A stretch of 64,000 nt of DNA from Lentinula raphanica (taxonomy: Eukaryota; Basidiomycota; Agaricomycetes; Agaricales; Omphalotaceae), in NCBI GenBank assembly GCA_027919835.1, contig JANVFP010000003.1:1364001-1428000 (forward strand), read 5' to 3'. Positions 45,508 to 57,134 of this stretch are shown here, piece by piece. Both the position numbers and the translations under genes were made by a program. The notes below the pieces were generated by a model, which was not told where the DNA came from, searched no databases, and was given only the letters and a program-made list of their open reading frames with translations. Within the stretch, counting starts at the first letter, position 1. Each line of letters opens with the position of its first letter.

Positions 45508-45983
45508 TTCGACGTATAGCAAGTGTTAGATAGATTAGCGAGAAGATTGACTTAGAGAGATGAAAGCGAGCGTAGAATGAGCTGGTGGAACTCGAGAGAA
45601 AAAAGGAAAAGAAACACCGGGAGAGAAATCAGAATCTCTGATTACATAATTGCCACATGGCTGTCGGTACAGTCGGCCCGAAGACGGAAATATTTTTGAC
45701 GCCGCTCAACTTTGAACTCTCAGAGTCAGTGAAGGGTTCTCAACTTCTCATTGACCGCTAACTAGGCTCTGGCCAGTTCAACCGAATTCAACAAATCCAG
45801 AGTTTTCATTTCTCTTGCCGAAACGTAAATACTCACAGAAAATTCTACCACTCCCCATCTATCAGAAATTTCCGTCAGAACTAACTATACAGTTCCTTCT
45901 CTATATTCTGTCACCTTTTCCAACGTTTATAAAGCTCAACATGGCTCCAAGCAACGCTTCGCTCTTTTGCCAACTTCTCTTGA
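45508..45983. other. Divergent upstream region of the proline-rich and MFS genes
   Basis: About 0.48 kb between two head-to-head start codons, partly pyrimidine-rich near 45830-45920. An upstream ATG at 45941 is followed in its frame by a stop and would be a short upstream frame of the MFS gene, if it is in the mRNA. Confidence 0.35.
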
Positions 45984-48033
45984 ATGGCCATGGCCTCCCC
46001 AAGCTCATGCCCCGCCACAAATGACCATGATGAAACGACTCCCCTTCTCCACCATGTATCTAATACTGAATCCCAAAATCCTGTCAAGCAGGTCACTCCC
46101 CTCCCAAAAACTGAGATAGCAGTTCTCTGCCTTGTTCGACTCGTAGACCCCATTGCGTTCACACAAATATTTCCATATATAAACGAGTTCATCGCCTTTT
46201 TGCATGTCACTGATGACCCATCGCAAATTGGGTATTTTAGCGGATTGGTGGTAAGTCCAAAAATTTCTCATCTCGCTCATCCCTGCTCATACACGATCTA
46301 GGAATCCACATTTGCAGTTTCGCAACTACTCTTCATCTATTATTGGGCAAGGCTTTCCGGTTCGTGTCCACATTTGGCAGCATTGACCTTCGTTCACAAC
46401 CTCACATGACCGTATAGATAAGTTTGGTCGTCGTCCAGTGATCATGGCTGGAACACTCGGTGTTGCCCTTTCTACTATGTCCTTCGGTGTTTCGAGTTCC
46501 ATGCTCGAGCTTTTGATCTGCCGCTGTACCGGTGTGTTCTCTAGGTTTCTCCGCTTTTGAGTTTGTTTAAAATGACTCAAACTCAAACTAGCTGGAGTCT
46601 TCGCTGGAACTGCCTCTGTGGTGCATACCGTACTGGGTGAAATTACCGGTACGCAATTCAGTAGTGGCAATTTTACATTATACCGCATCTCATCCACCCA
46701 TAGACTCCACCAATCAAGCTGCGGCTTTTCCGCTATACGGGTAAGCAGTGTTCCAATCCAGAGGGCATCGTCGGTGTAATTTAGATGCTATAGCCTTGTC
46801 TGGCCTATTGGTTCAATCATCGGGTATGAATGTCCTCCTCATCTATGAACATGTTCATAATCATTCCCTAGGCCCTTGATAGGTGGTTCGTTCTCAAGTC
46901 CAGCGAGCCAGTTCAGCGTCTTCCAGCGAACCATCTTCGATCGACATCCCTATTTCCTACCTTGCTTTGTCGCAGGGCTCTTGTCAATAGCAGGATTTAC
47001 GATGGCATACTTCTGCTTGGGAGAGGTAAACATCTAATCCCACTCTTTTTATCTCTCTCCAACGTTTGGTTTTATAGACTCTAGTCATCAAACAACGATC
47101 TGGCGAAGAGAAAGGTCGTATATCTTGCATATCCGAACCTGACACGGTTTGTCATGACACTGCGCCGGTTACCCCTAGTGTAAGAGAGCTGCTTTCTTAC
47201 CCGATAATTCGTGCTTTGAGCTTGAGCGGCTTTGCCCTCGAAGCGAACGGAACATCTTTTGGAGTGCTTTACGTTTTGTTCTGTTACTCCCCTATACAGA
47301 GCGGTGGCCTTGCATTTCCTGTGAGAATAGTTTCCATGGACTACTAATGATCAGCTAACCGATATCACAAGCCTTCGACCATAGGATACTCTCTAGCATT
47401 TGCCGGGGTCCTCGCTGGCGCCGTTCAGGTTTTTTTGATGCCTGTGCTCCTCAGACGTTTTGAGGCAGCGAAAATTTACAACGTGTCCATTGCTGCTTGG
47501 CCGGCCACATTCCTGGTTCTGCCTACTCTTAATATTATCGCAAGATCCGGCCTGGATGAAACCACTGGTCAACTTGATAGTCGCTCTCATTCGGCTCTTT
47601 GGGTTGGTATTGTGATTGTGCTGGCTTTGAGTCGTATAGGCGGGATTGCGTATTCGTCAGTGTCCCCGTTTTTCTGTTCTCATGCTAGCATTCAAATTTG
47701 ATGGCCACCCATAGCGCAAGCATGATCTTGATCAGGAATAATGTGCCCAAGCCAACATATCTTGGCTCTGCTAACGGCCTGGTTCAATCATCTATGTGTC
47801 TCTCTCGCTGTATCAGCGCCGCTTTCGCCAGGTCGGTGATCCGTTCTGTATCTTGTGTGTCGACTTCAAAAAGTTGACCGGTTTGAACTAGCTCTGTCTT
47901 CGCATTTTCTGACAAATACAACGTCATGGGAGGTTACTTTTGGGCTTTGTTGCATGCGTCCATTGCGTTGATAGGGTGCTCATTGGCTCGAAACATAACC
48001 CGAAACAGTAGGAATATGTTGGGCACGACTTAG
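45984..48033 (+). CDS. MFS transporter, copy 2 of two related genes
   Basis: Same architecture as the gene at 37603-39664. The start at 45984 gives MAMASPSSCPATNDHDETTP and LLHHVSN, then EIAVLCLVRLVDPIAFTQIF and PYINEF. Exons continue with DKFGRRPVIMAGTLGVALST, carrying the helix 2-3 GRRP motif, and VVHTVLGEIT, PYFLPCFVAGLLSIAGFTMA and LLSYPIIRALSLSGFALEAN. Later exons give AGVLAGAVQVFLMPVLLRRF and VPKPTYLGSANGLVQSSMCL, with the last helix MGGYFWALLHASIALIGCSL. The stop is at 48031-48033. Twelve helices can be counted when introns are removed. The substrate is unknown. It converges on the FAD oxidase gene. Confidence 0.9.
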
Positions 48034-48227
48034 ATGGTATTTCAGAAATACATCTCCGTAACGATCTATTCGCACAGGCATGCATACGTCAAAGCTGTAC
48101 ATTATCCGAGTTTGTCCATTGCTACAGGTACTAAAACAAAATTCAGTCATAGAGAACACCATTTAAGTTTTGCGAATGCTAGACCGAAGGTTGCAAACGA
48201 ATCCAGCTCAAATCCACCACATCGATG

Positions 48228-50875
48228 TTATAGGTAGCACGAAAATTGCGGCGCCGAACGATTCCAGCCCACTATGAAAATTTTAGTACGATCCAATGAG
48301 TGGATCACATTTCGAAAAGGATGCTCACCGCAGTTCCAACAATCCAGAATATGGCCGGGATCGCTGTACACATAAAACTCCATTGTGAGGTCAAGCATAG
48401 AAGCCAAAGCATTATTCTTACTATTTGTTCTTAATTTCCAGAAGGCGTTCATAATTTGATCCCCAAAATGAGACTACAAAACATCAATCCTGATTCAGTA
48501 TCGCTCTCAATCGTCTTCACTGACCTTCATGATTTGGCTCATAGACGTCAGCCTCGTTCTGGGTCGAAGGGGATGATCAGTACTGGCAAGCACGAAACAT
48601 CTAGATGTTTTGTTTACCTGATATGCAGCATCTGGTGTGATTCGTCGAAGGTTATCTATAGATGCACTAGCCTGTGCGTACGCTTCTTTCTTGTCTTCCA
48701 TTGTTGCATTCCAATTCCACGTCGTCACAGCAGTAACATGGTAAAGACTTGATCTCCAAGCTTCGGTAACACTCGTGGTATTGTCACCTTGATATGAGGA
48801 GGGCGCAGTTATGAGTATGATCACTCGTGGAGTGGCGATGGTAGTATTGATCAGCCCATCGACCAATTCCGCCTGAGATTCTGCCGTGGCGAAGTTTGCT
48901 TTAGGGATGAGGCGGGAGACAATGGCAAGGCTGACTCCAGTAATCTGTAAATGAGATAACGATAGTAAGCATCTTCGACGCCTTCCATAAGGCGGATCAG
49001 AACGAGAAAGGAAAATCCAGGCCACGAACCGCGACGTTGTCTGCTGCGAACCAATCAAAGAAGGTTCCCCAGCTTTCGAATTGCGTTGTGATGACTTGAG
49101 CTCCTTCGACTTGATCAGATTGCAGCCTCTTGCCCAAGTCGATCAAGGGGCTCATGGATTCGGTAGCTTCTTCAGCACTTAGTTTCGGGTTGATGTAAAT
49201 AGCGACATTGGCAGTAGCGAGACCACCCCAGCCATCTTCTGCCCATTGTAAGCCATTTGCTGTCATTGTTTGCCACAGCTCGCGGGTCAGCGCGATGTCC
49301 GTGGCGTTCGCAAAGGCGACCATCACAACTTGCAAGGTGATTTGTGGGGAGGCGAGCACTGTGCTTTCCATAACGACACCAAAGGTGCCTCCTCCTCCTG
49401 GAAGTACGATATGAGATGGGTAGGGAAAACGAAAAACGCTGCAAGACGTACCTCCGCGAAGAGCGAAAAACAAATCCTGGTTCTGGCAAGCATTGGCGAC
49501 TCGGTATTGACCATCAGGAGTTACGACCTTGAATTGCAACTGAGGGAAAGCGCTCAGGATGGGTTTGATGATCAGTCCACAGTTGACCTACCGCTCGATC
49601 GACACCTTTTCGATTGAACATGTCAGCCTCACACATCAGAGCAAGTGTGCCTCTGTCACACTCACCTAGACCCATTGTGTTCGATAGCATACCATGGCCA
49701 CCTCCCTGTAGAACACGGGTGAGTGATAGAGATACTTCTAGACGGTTGAAACATGTAGTCCCTACTTACCTGAAGCCAGCCGCCTACAGCACCTACAGTT
49801 CTGTCACTACCTGATTCGAAGTTTTACTTTCCGTCTAATATTTCCTATGATCGCCTGAAGCCTTACCTCCTACTAAAGTGATGTTGTTTGACTCGGCGAA
49901 AGCGTAAGCATCTTTCCACTGAACGCCGGCCTGTATTAATATAATATCGTGAGATGAGGAGACGATTCGAAACACGAAACACCAAAGTACTGACGCCAAG
50001 AGTGACACTAGCACTGGCCGTTGAGCATCCCTCAGGGATGAAGGCTGGATCATATGAAATCTAGATCTCCCCGCTCAAAATCTTCATTAGTGGATGGGCG
50101 TTTTACAAAAGGCGTACATTTTGTAGGTTGTGCGTCTGTCCAGTTCAATGAGGTCCGTCCGTAAACATAGAAAGGGTATTGTTGAGCTTACCCAAAGCGC
50201 TAGAGAGTGAGGGGCACTACTACGGCCCTTGTAATCGTGCTATATACGGGTTAGTTGTGGATACCGTTCAAGCCTGACGAAGAACAGAACACTGACTCCT
50301 GTGTTCTTAATGACCAGGGGTACCTTAAAACGTTTGGAGAACTGTAGTGCGGCCTGTACGTCGCTTTCTGATCGCACATCGATCTACAGCGAGGTCAGCG
50401 GTCGGATAAGAAACGAAGAAAGACGGCGAACAAAGTGACTCGGAATGCTACCCAGTCGACACTGCCTTGGCGGGATAACAGGATCAAGATTGAATGGGTC
50501 TGTGTAGTCGAGTAAGCATTGTGCTCCTGTCGTCTGACACGTCTCCCATTGGGGAACTACGTATCCACCGGGCGTGCTGGTGCGGAACACTGCGTTTTGT
50601 TTAGGCGTGGTGTCAGAGGAAAGAGGAAGGAAAGGCGAGTCTTTACCTTCGTCAACATACTCAGACAGAACCTCCGTACAATTGCCTGGACGAGCGTCTT
50701 TCGATGGGACACAAGGCTGCACTATGGGTGTCCCCTTGAAAAGGCGACCACCGACAGAAGAATTGAGCGCTGCGTATTCTGAGTTACCAGTGATACCAGT
50801 GAAGCGAGCCTGTGAATTGAACGCTGATGTGAGAGGTATTAAGAGGCTAATGAGCAAGGCGTATTGAGGAGACAT
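48228..50875 (-). CDS. Secreted FAD-linked oxidase (VAO/berberine-bridge-enzyme type)
   Basis: The start at 50875 gives a signal peptide (MSPQYALLISLLIPLTSAF). The FAD-binding domain follows: VPLVIKNTGHDYKGRSS, with the His that covalently binds FAD in this family, then VGGWLQGGGHGMLSNTMGLG and QFKVVTPDGQYRVANACQNQ, and DLFFALRGGGGGTFGVV. The substrate domain covers MVAFANATDIALTRELWQTM and VEGAQVITTQFESW. The BBE C-terminus is rebuilt across three small introns as NEADVYEPNHE, SFWGSNYERLLEIKNKYDPG and HILDCWNCVGWN, ending QFSCYL at TAA 48228-48230. The second covalent FAD site (Cys) of bicovalent enzymes appears replaced by His. It probably oxidises sugars, alcohols or a secondary metabolite. 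Confidence 0.9.
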
Positions 50876-52386
50876 GATGAGAGAAAAACTTGGGTCGAGG
50901 AGCTAAGAAATCATCGATCCAACTTTTCGAAGACGTTTAAATACCTCCTGAGTCACATCGCCTCTCCCGAAAAACATCGCATTTGGAGACTTGAGAGTTG
51001 TAGGTCCTAGGTTGGGGCAGTCACACGTTTTGCATGTCAATCCCGAGTCTTGTTGCCGTTCCGCGCGGAGGAAAACCGCGCAAAGTTCTGGATTCCCCAC
51101 GGATTCGCAACATCATCGTGGATGTAGGCAGGTAAGACTTAATTGGGGCCAGTCTCCAGACTTCTTCAATGAGGCCGCTGGAGCAAGAATAACTAGGAAC
51201 ATCATTACAGTGCGAAGATGATAGCAACATAGAGTCATATCAAAATGCGTTGCGGCGTGACAGTAAAAGCAACTTACCGAGTGTGTGTTTCTAGATCCAT
51301 TGCCAAACCAGTTGATTCGGTTACCGAAATCAGTCTACTGCTAAGTCCATGCGGAAACTTGACGAAATCCCCCGGGTTTCAACTTTCCAGTGTTTTCAAC
51401 GGCGGAAGATAGGAAAGCTGGTATGCGGCTTGGATAGCTTTATAACTAGAGACAATACCGTACGGTCACTCGACTCAAAGACTGCCACGGACGGCGTCTA
51501 AGGGCTTCTTAGATGACTATGAATAATGACTTTGTTCAGAATCACTGATTATGCTGTTCAGTGTTTTGAAAAATTCATTCGAGTCATCGCTCCAATCACT
51601 CACCATTCCAAATTTCCACTACATATCCCAGCGGAGCCTCAGAATCAAAGAGACACTCGTCAATCTTCTCATGATCTCTTGGATTCAGCTACTACCGGTG
51701 TGAGATTCTCCGGAACCTCACTATCATAATCCTTCCACCATTCTCACCAATCTCAACTCCTAAGTATACAGCAGGAAACCTACATGTATTATACGACTAT
51801 ATTTCCCCAAGCCTTCTAGGAATCCGAATGATCGGACACGCCTCAAAAAGGAATCAGCTGGCGCAGCATTAGTAGAAGGTTATCGTGCAGCTTACGACGC
51901 CAGGAGGCTTCCGTGAATCTCCAAGCTTCCAAAACCCCCCGTGCCACCCGCAATTTCGTCAATGTTATATCGGACCCGGAATAGTTCAGAACACATCCGA
52001 AATCGTACAATAATTCCAGTCGCCATGAGTTTTTGTAATTGATAGTAGCGGACAGGGAATCGAAGAGAAGGGTAACAACCGTAGCGCAGATCGTTTGCTG
52101 CTAAGCACTGTCACAAATCATCAAGCTGCGACTCAGACAGCTCTTCAGAAGTTCCCGTTGTCGACGCGATTGAGAACGGAACAGTACAACTCTCCATACC
52201 CTTGGACACCGGACGTCTAGGTCTAATAGCCCAGTATTCACGTATGATACCCGCTATCGTTTCAGCTCATACTAGGATTTCATGGCAAACACGAAGGGTG
52301 GGTCTAGGCAAGAGATTATCCAGCAAGCGTTCATAATTCCAAGGTTATCCATAAAATCGCAAATAGTACAGATACAACGTACTCAT
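50876..52386. other. Intergenic region with no supported gene
   Basis: About 1.5 kb between the FAD oxidase start and the acyl-CoA synthetase stop. Frames of 65-76 codons on both strands near 50900-51230 overlap each other and have no motif. The rest lacks long frames, repeats or recognisable RNA genes. Confidence 0.45.
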
Positions 52387-55186
52387 TTATAGTTTTGAAC
52401 CGGCACCAGGTTCACCTAAGGTATACAACGCGTCCAACTCGACCTTGAATTTGTTATATGCATCTTTTCTTTTAATCTTGAACGTAGGAGTGAGTGTCCC
52501 ATCTTCCACTGAGAATGGGTCAAGGGTTAGGTGAATCCGTTTCAACGTCTCAAAACTAGGGTACAATAAGTATCAATAATTAGTGATAGCAATGGAATTA
52601 GATGCACGAGCTCACCCTTTCAGCCCTCCCTTCTTGGCTTCTTTATCAAGGATATTAATGAACTCTTGAATAACCCCCGGATGCTTACAGGCTTCACCCA
52701 AAGCCTTGACATCCTCCGGTGTCACTTTACTACCATAAACACGAGAAGCAATGGCGGAGAGGTGTACCGGATCCGGAACAACAACGCCCAGTAGGTAAGA
52801 CTGTAAGGAGTTACCATGCACAAATAGCTGAGCCACCGCTGCCGATGAACTATACGTGTTCTCGATCTTCTCTACGGCGACGTATTCTCCTTGTGCGAGC
52901 TTCATGATATTCTATACAGCAAGTCGCTCTTGAGCACTTATGTCCGATGATTGTAACAGTGAGAAAACCCACTTTCACCCGGTCGATGATCTTAATCCGA
53001 CCATATTCATCGATCTCTGCAACGTCTCCTGTGTGTAGCCAACCTTCCTCGTCCACAGTCTCTCGTGTGTTCTTCTCATCTAAGCACCGGAGGTTCAACG
53101 ACGTAACACTAAAAAGTACTACCCCAGCATACCTTTGTAGTAAGTTCGCATAATATTCTCTCCTCGCGCACAGAGTTCACCACGAGGTCGAGGCTTGTCT
53201 TCTGATGTATAGTTCATACTAGGTACATCGACCAACTTGATCTCGTTCACTGATTGTGGAGGACCAACGGTACCACTAGCTGAAGGATCGTATGGCCAGC
53301 ATTTAGTGCAAGTACCACAGTTTTCCGTCATCCCATAGCCTGTGACAATGTGTCAGTGTCAACCATGCTAAAGTAAGAATCAGTGACCTTCTAGGACATC
53401 GCACGCAAGAGCGATCTTCAGGAAATCAAGCACCTCCGCATGGATGGGCGCAGAACCACAAGTGACCATGACTAGATTACCACCTAATACAGCCTGGATT
53501 TTACGAAAGACGAGTTTATCCCAGAATAGGTGTGTGTTATCACCCGTCGCACGTAATTTATCCATCTTGACCTGGATAGCCTTCCGGAACAAGGCGCCTT
53601 TGAGCCCTGGGACGTCACCGGCAAGCATAGCTGCTTGGTATACACGATTCAACACTCGGGGGACGGAAGGAAATAAACTAGGCTTGAGTATTTGACAGTC
53701 TTCAATGAGTCGCAGAGGATCACCGCTGAAGTATCCAATTCTTGCTCCAGTAGCTATTGTCGCTAGTTCAGTAATCCGCTACAGGATATAAGTTGAGTTT
53801 ATTGACCAATCGTCATAAAACACAAAACACCTACTTCGTAGATATGAGCCAGAGGAAGGTAGGACATTGTTGAACCTTCATCAGGAAGGTTCAAACCATA
53901 TAGATTGGCCTGGACAGATAAAGCCAGCATGCCGTGCGTTAACATCGCGCCTGACATCATAGGAAGAGGTTAGCTGGATCACGCAAGACGAGTAATATGC
54001 AAGGCACACCTTTTGGATTACCAGTCGTTCCCTGACACAGAGCAAAGAATGGTTCAGTTCGATAAGACAAAGCTTGGAGACATGCAACTGACTGAAGTAT
54101 AGCACATCGACACCAGCTGGTCTGGAGTAGCCGGTATAGGTTCTACGAGGTGAGCTTCGCCTATCGCTTCGACTGTAGGAAATTGAGTTTGGAAGATATG
54201 ACCAGGAATATGATACGCTTACATTCCTTCATGTCCATTACATGTATACCAACAGACCAACCCCACTTTGTGAGGATACCTCTCGTCTCTTCCGTGAAAT
54301 CATCCATGGATACGATTGCTTTTAGCATTGGGATTTTCCGTTGAAGCTGAAGAAGGGTAGGGATATGGTCTATACTGGTAAACACGGACGTGACATGGGA
54401 GTGGTTGATACTAGATGTGGGAACGCAAGAACATATGAACAATGATTCGACGTCGGAAGATTCAGAGTGATATTACATATATTCTAGCGTTGAACGTTCC
54501 AGTGAGCCATCCGGAAGAAAGGCAGGACACAGACTTACCGACAGCATCCTTCCCGAGCGTATCATAAATACTGACATCCACTTTTCCATATGTGGCTATG
54601 GCGATGTCCACAATCTGCCATTCTACAATGCTATATGAGACCTAGAAGTTATCATCTAGAGAGCCAATACGCGCACCTGGCCTGTTCATAGCCCATATTC
54701 CGACCGTGTCATACTCACCACCACCCAATTTCCCGTTCTTAAAGAGGAAAGAGAGAGCGCTTCCTACACACCGACGACGATGGTCCACTTGTCCCCATGT
54801 TTGCCATTCGTAATACGGAGCATACTTGACAGGGTTCTTTGAAATGAGCGGTCTACGCCCAAGGAATTCTGCGTCTTTGCCAGCACGCATACCGCAGTCG
54901 AATATCTCAGTAATAGTGGTCAGTGAGTTTGGCGTGTCTCGTGTCAATAAGCCCCATATTCCTGGTGAGTCTGGTCTGTGTATGTTTGTGAACCGTGACT
55001 AATTGCTCGAGCGTACCATTGCGATAATGTCCTGAAGTTATGCTCATTAATAAGGCTACGCGCTAAGCATTGGGACTCAAGCGTACCAGTTTGGCCTGGT
55101 TTCTTCGTGCCAGGGACTTCTACGCCTTGTTTGGTGAAGGGCACCGTGGGTGGATAGGGATCAATATGGTCTCTGACGAGAGGCAT
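52387..55186 (-). CDS. Long-chain acyl-CoA synthetase with a C-terminal SKL peroxisome signal
   Basis: Activates fatty acids to acyl-CoA using ATP. The start at 55186 gives [20 protein letters not shown]. Exons show the FAA pattern CDTLLFMQWQTWGQV-like [18 protein letters not shown], then the AMP-binding loop [10 protein letters not shown] near 54000 and [20 protein letters not shown]. Next are [58 protein letters not shown] and [20 protein letters not shown], followed by [17 protein letters not shown]. The protein ends [12 protein letters not shown] at TAA 52387-52389. SKL is a classical PTS1, so I infer a peroxisomal enzyme for fatty acid beta-oxidation, like yeast Faa2. About twelve introns. 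Confidence 0.93.
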
Positions 55187-55500
55187 GATGGAAGTTGGAA
55201 GAAAGAAGGTACCGGGTAGTATTTTGTTGTCAAAATTGCGCCCCCGCCGTTTGAGCACTCAAAAATCTTGACATGTGAATCTACACAAGTCTTTCTACCC
55301 GACTCCGGTTAAACTTGAAAGTAATTTTGTGAGCTGCCGAGAATTCACTCAAAGTAAGTATCTCTCTGCGTAACTCTCTTACAGAGTCGTCGTTATCATT
55401 GCTTGGGGAGGAATTTCTCAAGATAGCGGAGTGTCTTTTCCTCCGACTATCTACTTATAAAGCGGCAAGTCGCGACAGTTCAACCTCGTAAGTTTTGTCA

Positions 55501-55785
55501 TACATCAGGAAAAATATTTCCATCTCTAGAGTCCCTAGAGATACCCCCCAATTCCTAGGCTGCTCAGAGATTTTTGTGAGCTTTGAAAGATCAAAAAACA
55601 TACTAGAGATCCTGAAAGATCCTGAAAGCATCTGAAAGCACCAGAAAGCACCAGAAAGCACTAGAAAGCACCCAGAGAACTTTTAGAAGCCTCAAAGAAC
55701 TCAGATACTTTAGGCTCTCTGAGACTACCTAGGAATTGGGGGTATCTCTGGGGACTCTAGAGATGAGAATATTTTTCCTGATGTA
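55501..55785. mobile_element. MITE with 70-bp inverted repeats and TA ends
   Basis: The 285-bp unit begins tacatcaggaaaaatatt and ends aatatttttcctgatgta. The terminal repeats pair over about 70 bp with only a handful of mismatches, including the blocks ctctagagtcc and aattcctagg. It is bounded by TA on both sides, the target used by Tc1/mariner-type transposases. The centre (near 55612-55675) is a short tandem array of a 10-bp unit close to gaaagcacca. No coding capacity. The mature RNA would fold into a long hairpin. Confidence 0.85.
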
Positions 55786-55891
55786 TCAGCCGACCAAAGA
55801 TCGATGACGATCCGTGCACAACTGAATATTGTACAGCATCCAAATCCTGGGCTAGAACATGGAGATACTATCATTACCCTAGTTCTTCAAA

Positions 55892-56063
55892 TACCAGTAG
55901 TTTTTCAAAATCCATTTCCGCTCGTATTTCTTAGTTTTCATTGAAACTAACCTTCGGGATTTCAAGAAGCATGTATCACAAGCATAATCCGAAGTTCCGG
56001 TGAGCTGAATCCACGGGATGGTGGAATCGGAAGGGTTTTAAATTTTTTGAAAAACTACTGGTA
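55892..56063. mobile_element. Small MITE with 19-bp perfect inverted repeats and TA ends
   Basis: Begins taccagtagtttttcaaaa at 55892-55910 and ends with its exact reverse complement at 56045-56063. Both ends carry TA, as in the neighbouring element at 55501-55785, but the terminal sequences differ, so it is another family. It is 172 bp long with no coding capacity. It lies just downstream of the zinc-ribbon gene's 3' end. Confidence 0.7.
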
Positions 56064-56342
56064 CTGGCATTTTTCAGTACCGGCAACAATATTTTGACCC
56101 AAAGACATCCTTTTCCTGCTTGACAAAATACATAGCGAGGTCAAGTATACACCATGCTACACTGTACTTGAAGCCGGTAGCTGTCCGGAAGATGTGTGCT
56201 GTTTCGGAAGCACATCTTTGTTGTTTTTTGAAAAAGTGGGGTAATGATAGTACAAGATGAAAAGATACATAGTCCACGGTCCGATAATAATACAGGAGGA
56301 AATTAGAAGAGTCCATCGTCGTACGGATGAAGTTGAGGCGTC

Positions 56343-56930
56343 TCACTTCGGATTCGTGTTCGAGTTATGGGGTGCCTGGTCATACGAAGGTTGGTATCCT
56401 GGCTGGAATCCACGGGGAGGATAGCCTTGGCCAAAACCCTGAGGCTGGTTCTGGTATGCGATAGGGGGTTCCCAAAAGCTGTAAGTTTAGACATCAGCGA
56501 TGAAAGCGCGAAAGGGTTGTTGGAGAACACACCCAGGACCTAAAGGAGCTGCCCAATGACATATTCCACACATCCAGATATGTTTCGTCTTCATAGGTAT
56601 AAGCGGAATGAAGAAAAACTCGAACCACGTTCGGCTTTTAGCGGAATATACAGAAGCTGAAGTTTGGAATTGAGTATTGCAAGCTTCTGATAATACAAGA
56701 ATGAGCATACCATTGTTACATCGTGGGCAAAGATGAGCAGTTTGTTCGTTTCCGTCTGGCTTGATCTTGGTAGGGCAACCGACTGTGTATTTGGGTCAAG
56801 CCGGGTTCATGTTTGAACTTTGTTGGCATAAATCCGAAAAATCCGAAGTGACTTACAAATCAAAGGTAAGAAGACTGAAAGTAAATCAGAGCGTTGCACA
56901 GCGCAGGACGAAAGAGAACTTACAAAACAT
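56343..56930 (-). CDS. Zinc-ribbon protein, 118 residues
   Basis: Belongs to a small fungal zinc-ribbon family; the function is not known to me. Five exons give MFFFLPLIFGCPTKIKPDG, then EQTAHLCPRCNNASVYSAKS, TWFEFFFIPLIPMKTKHIWM and CGICHWAAPLGPG. The tail is rich in Gln, Gly, Pro and Tyr (QGFGQGYPPRGFQPGYQPSY), ending NTNPK at TGA 56343-56345. Cys pairs LCPRC and MCGIC form the ribbon. The first two exons are tiny: 7 nt (56924-56930) and 18 nt (56857-56874), both with good GT-AG borders, and the frame runs through all joins. Divergent from the PEF gene, 204 bp between start codons. Confidence 0.87.
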
Positions 56931-57134
56931 AGGGACAAGATGAGAGTTTCGCAGTAAGATGGTTGCGCAGCGAAGGATGAGAGAATTCACTTAAGCGCCG
57001 ATGATCGATATGGCTTATCTAATCTCAAAAATCGTATCACAAGTCACGAGCACGAGCGCTTCTTGCACCGCCGCGAACAACGCTTTGCCGATAAGCACAG
57101 TTGTTCCGCAATTCGTCCTTCAACAGCTTCCACC

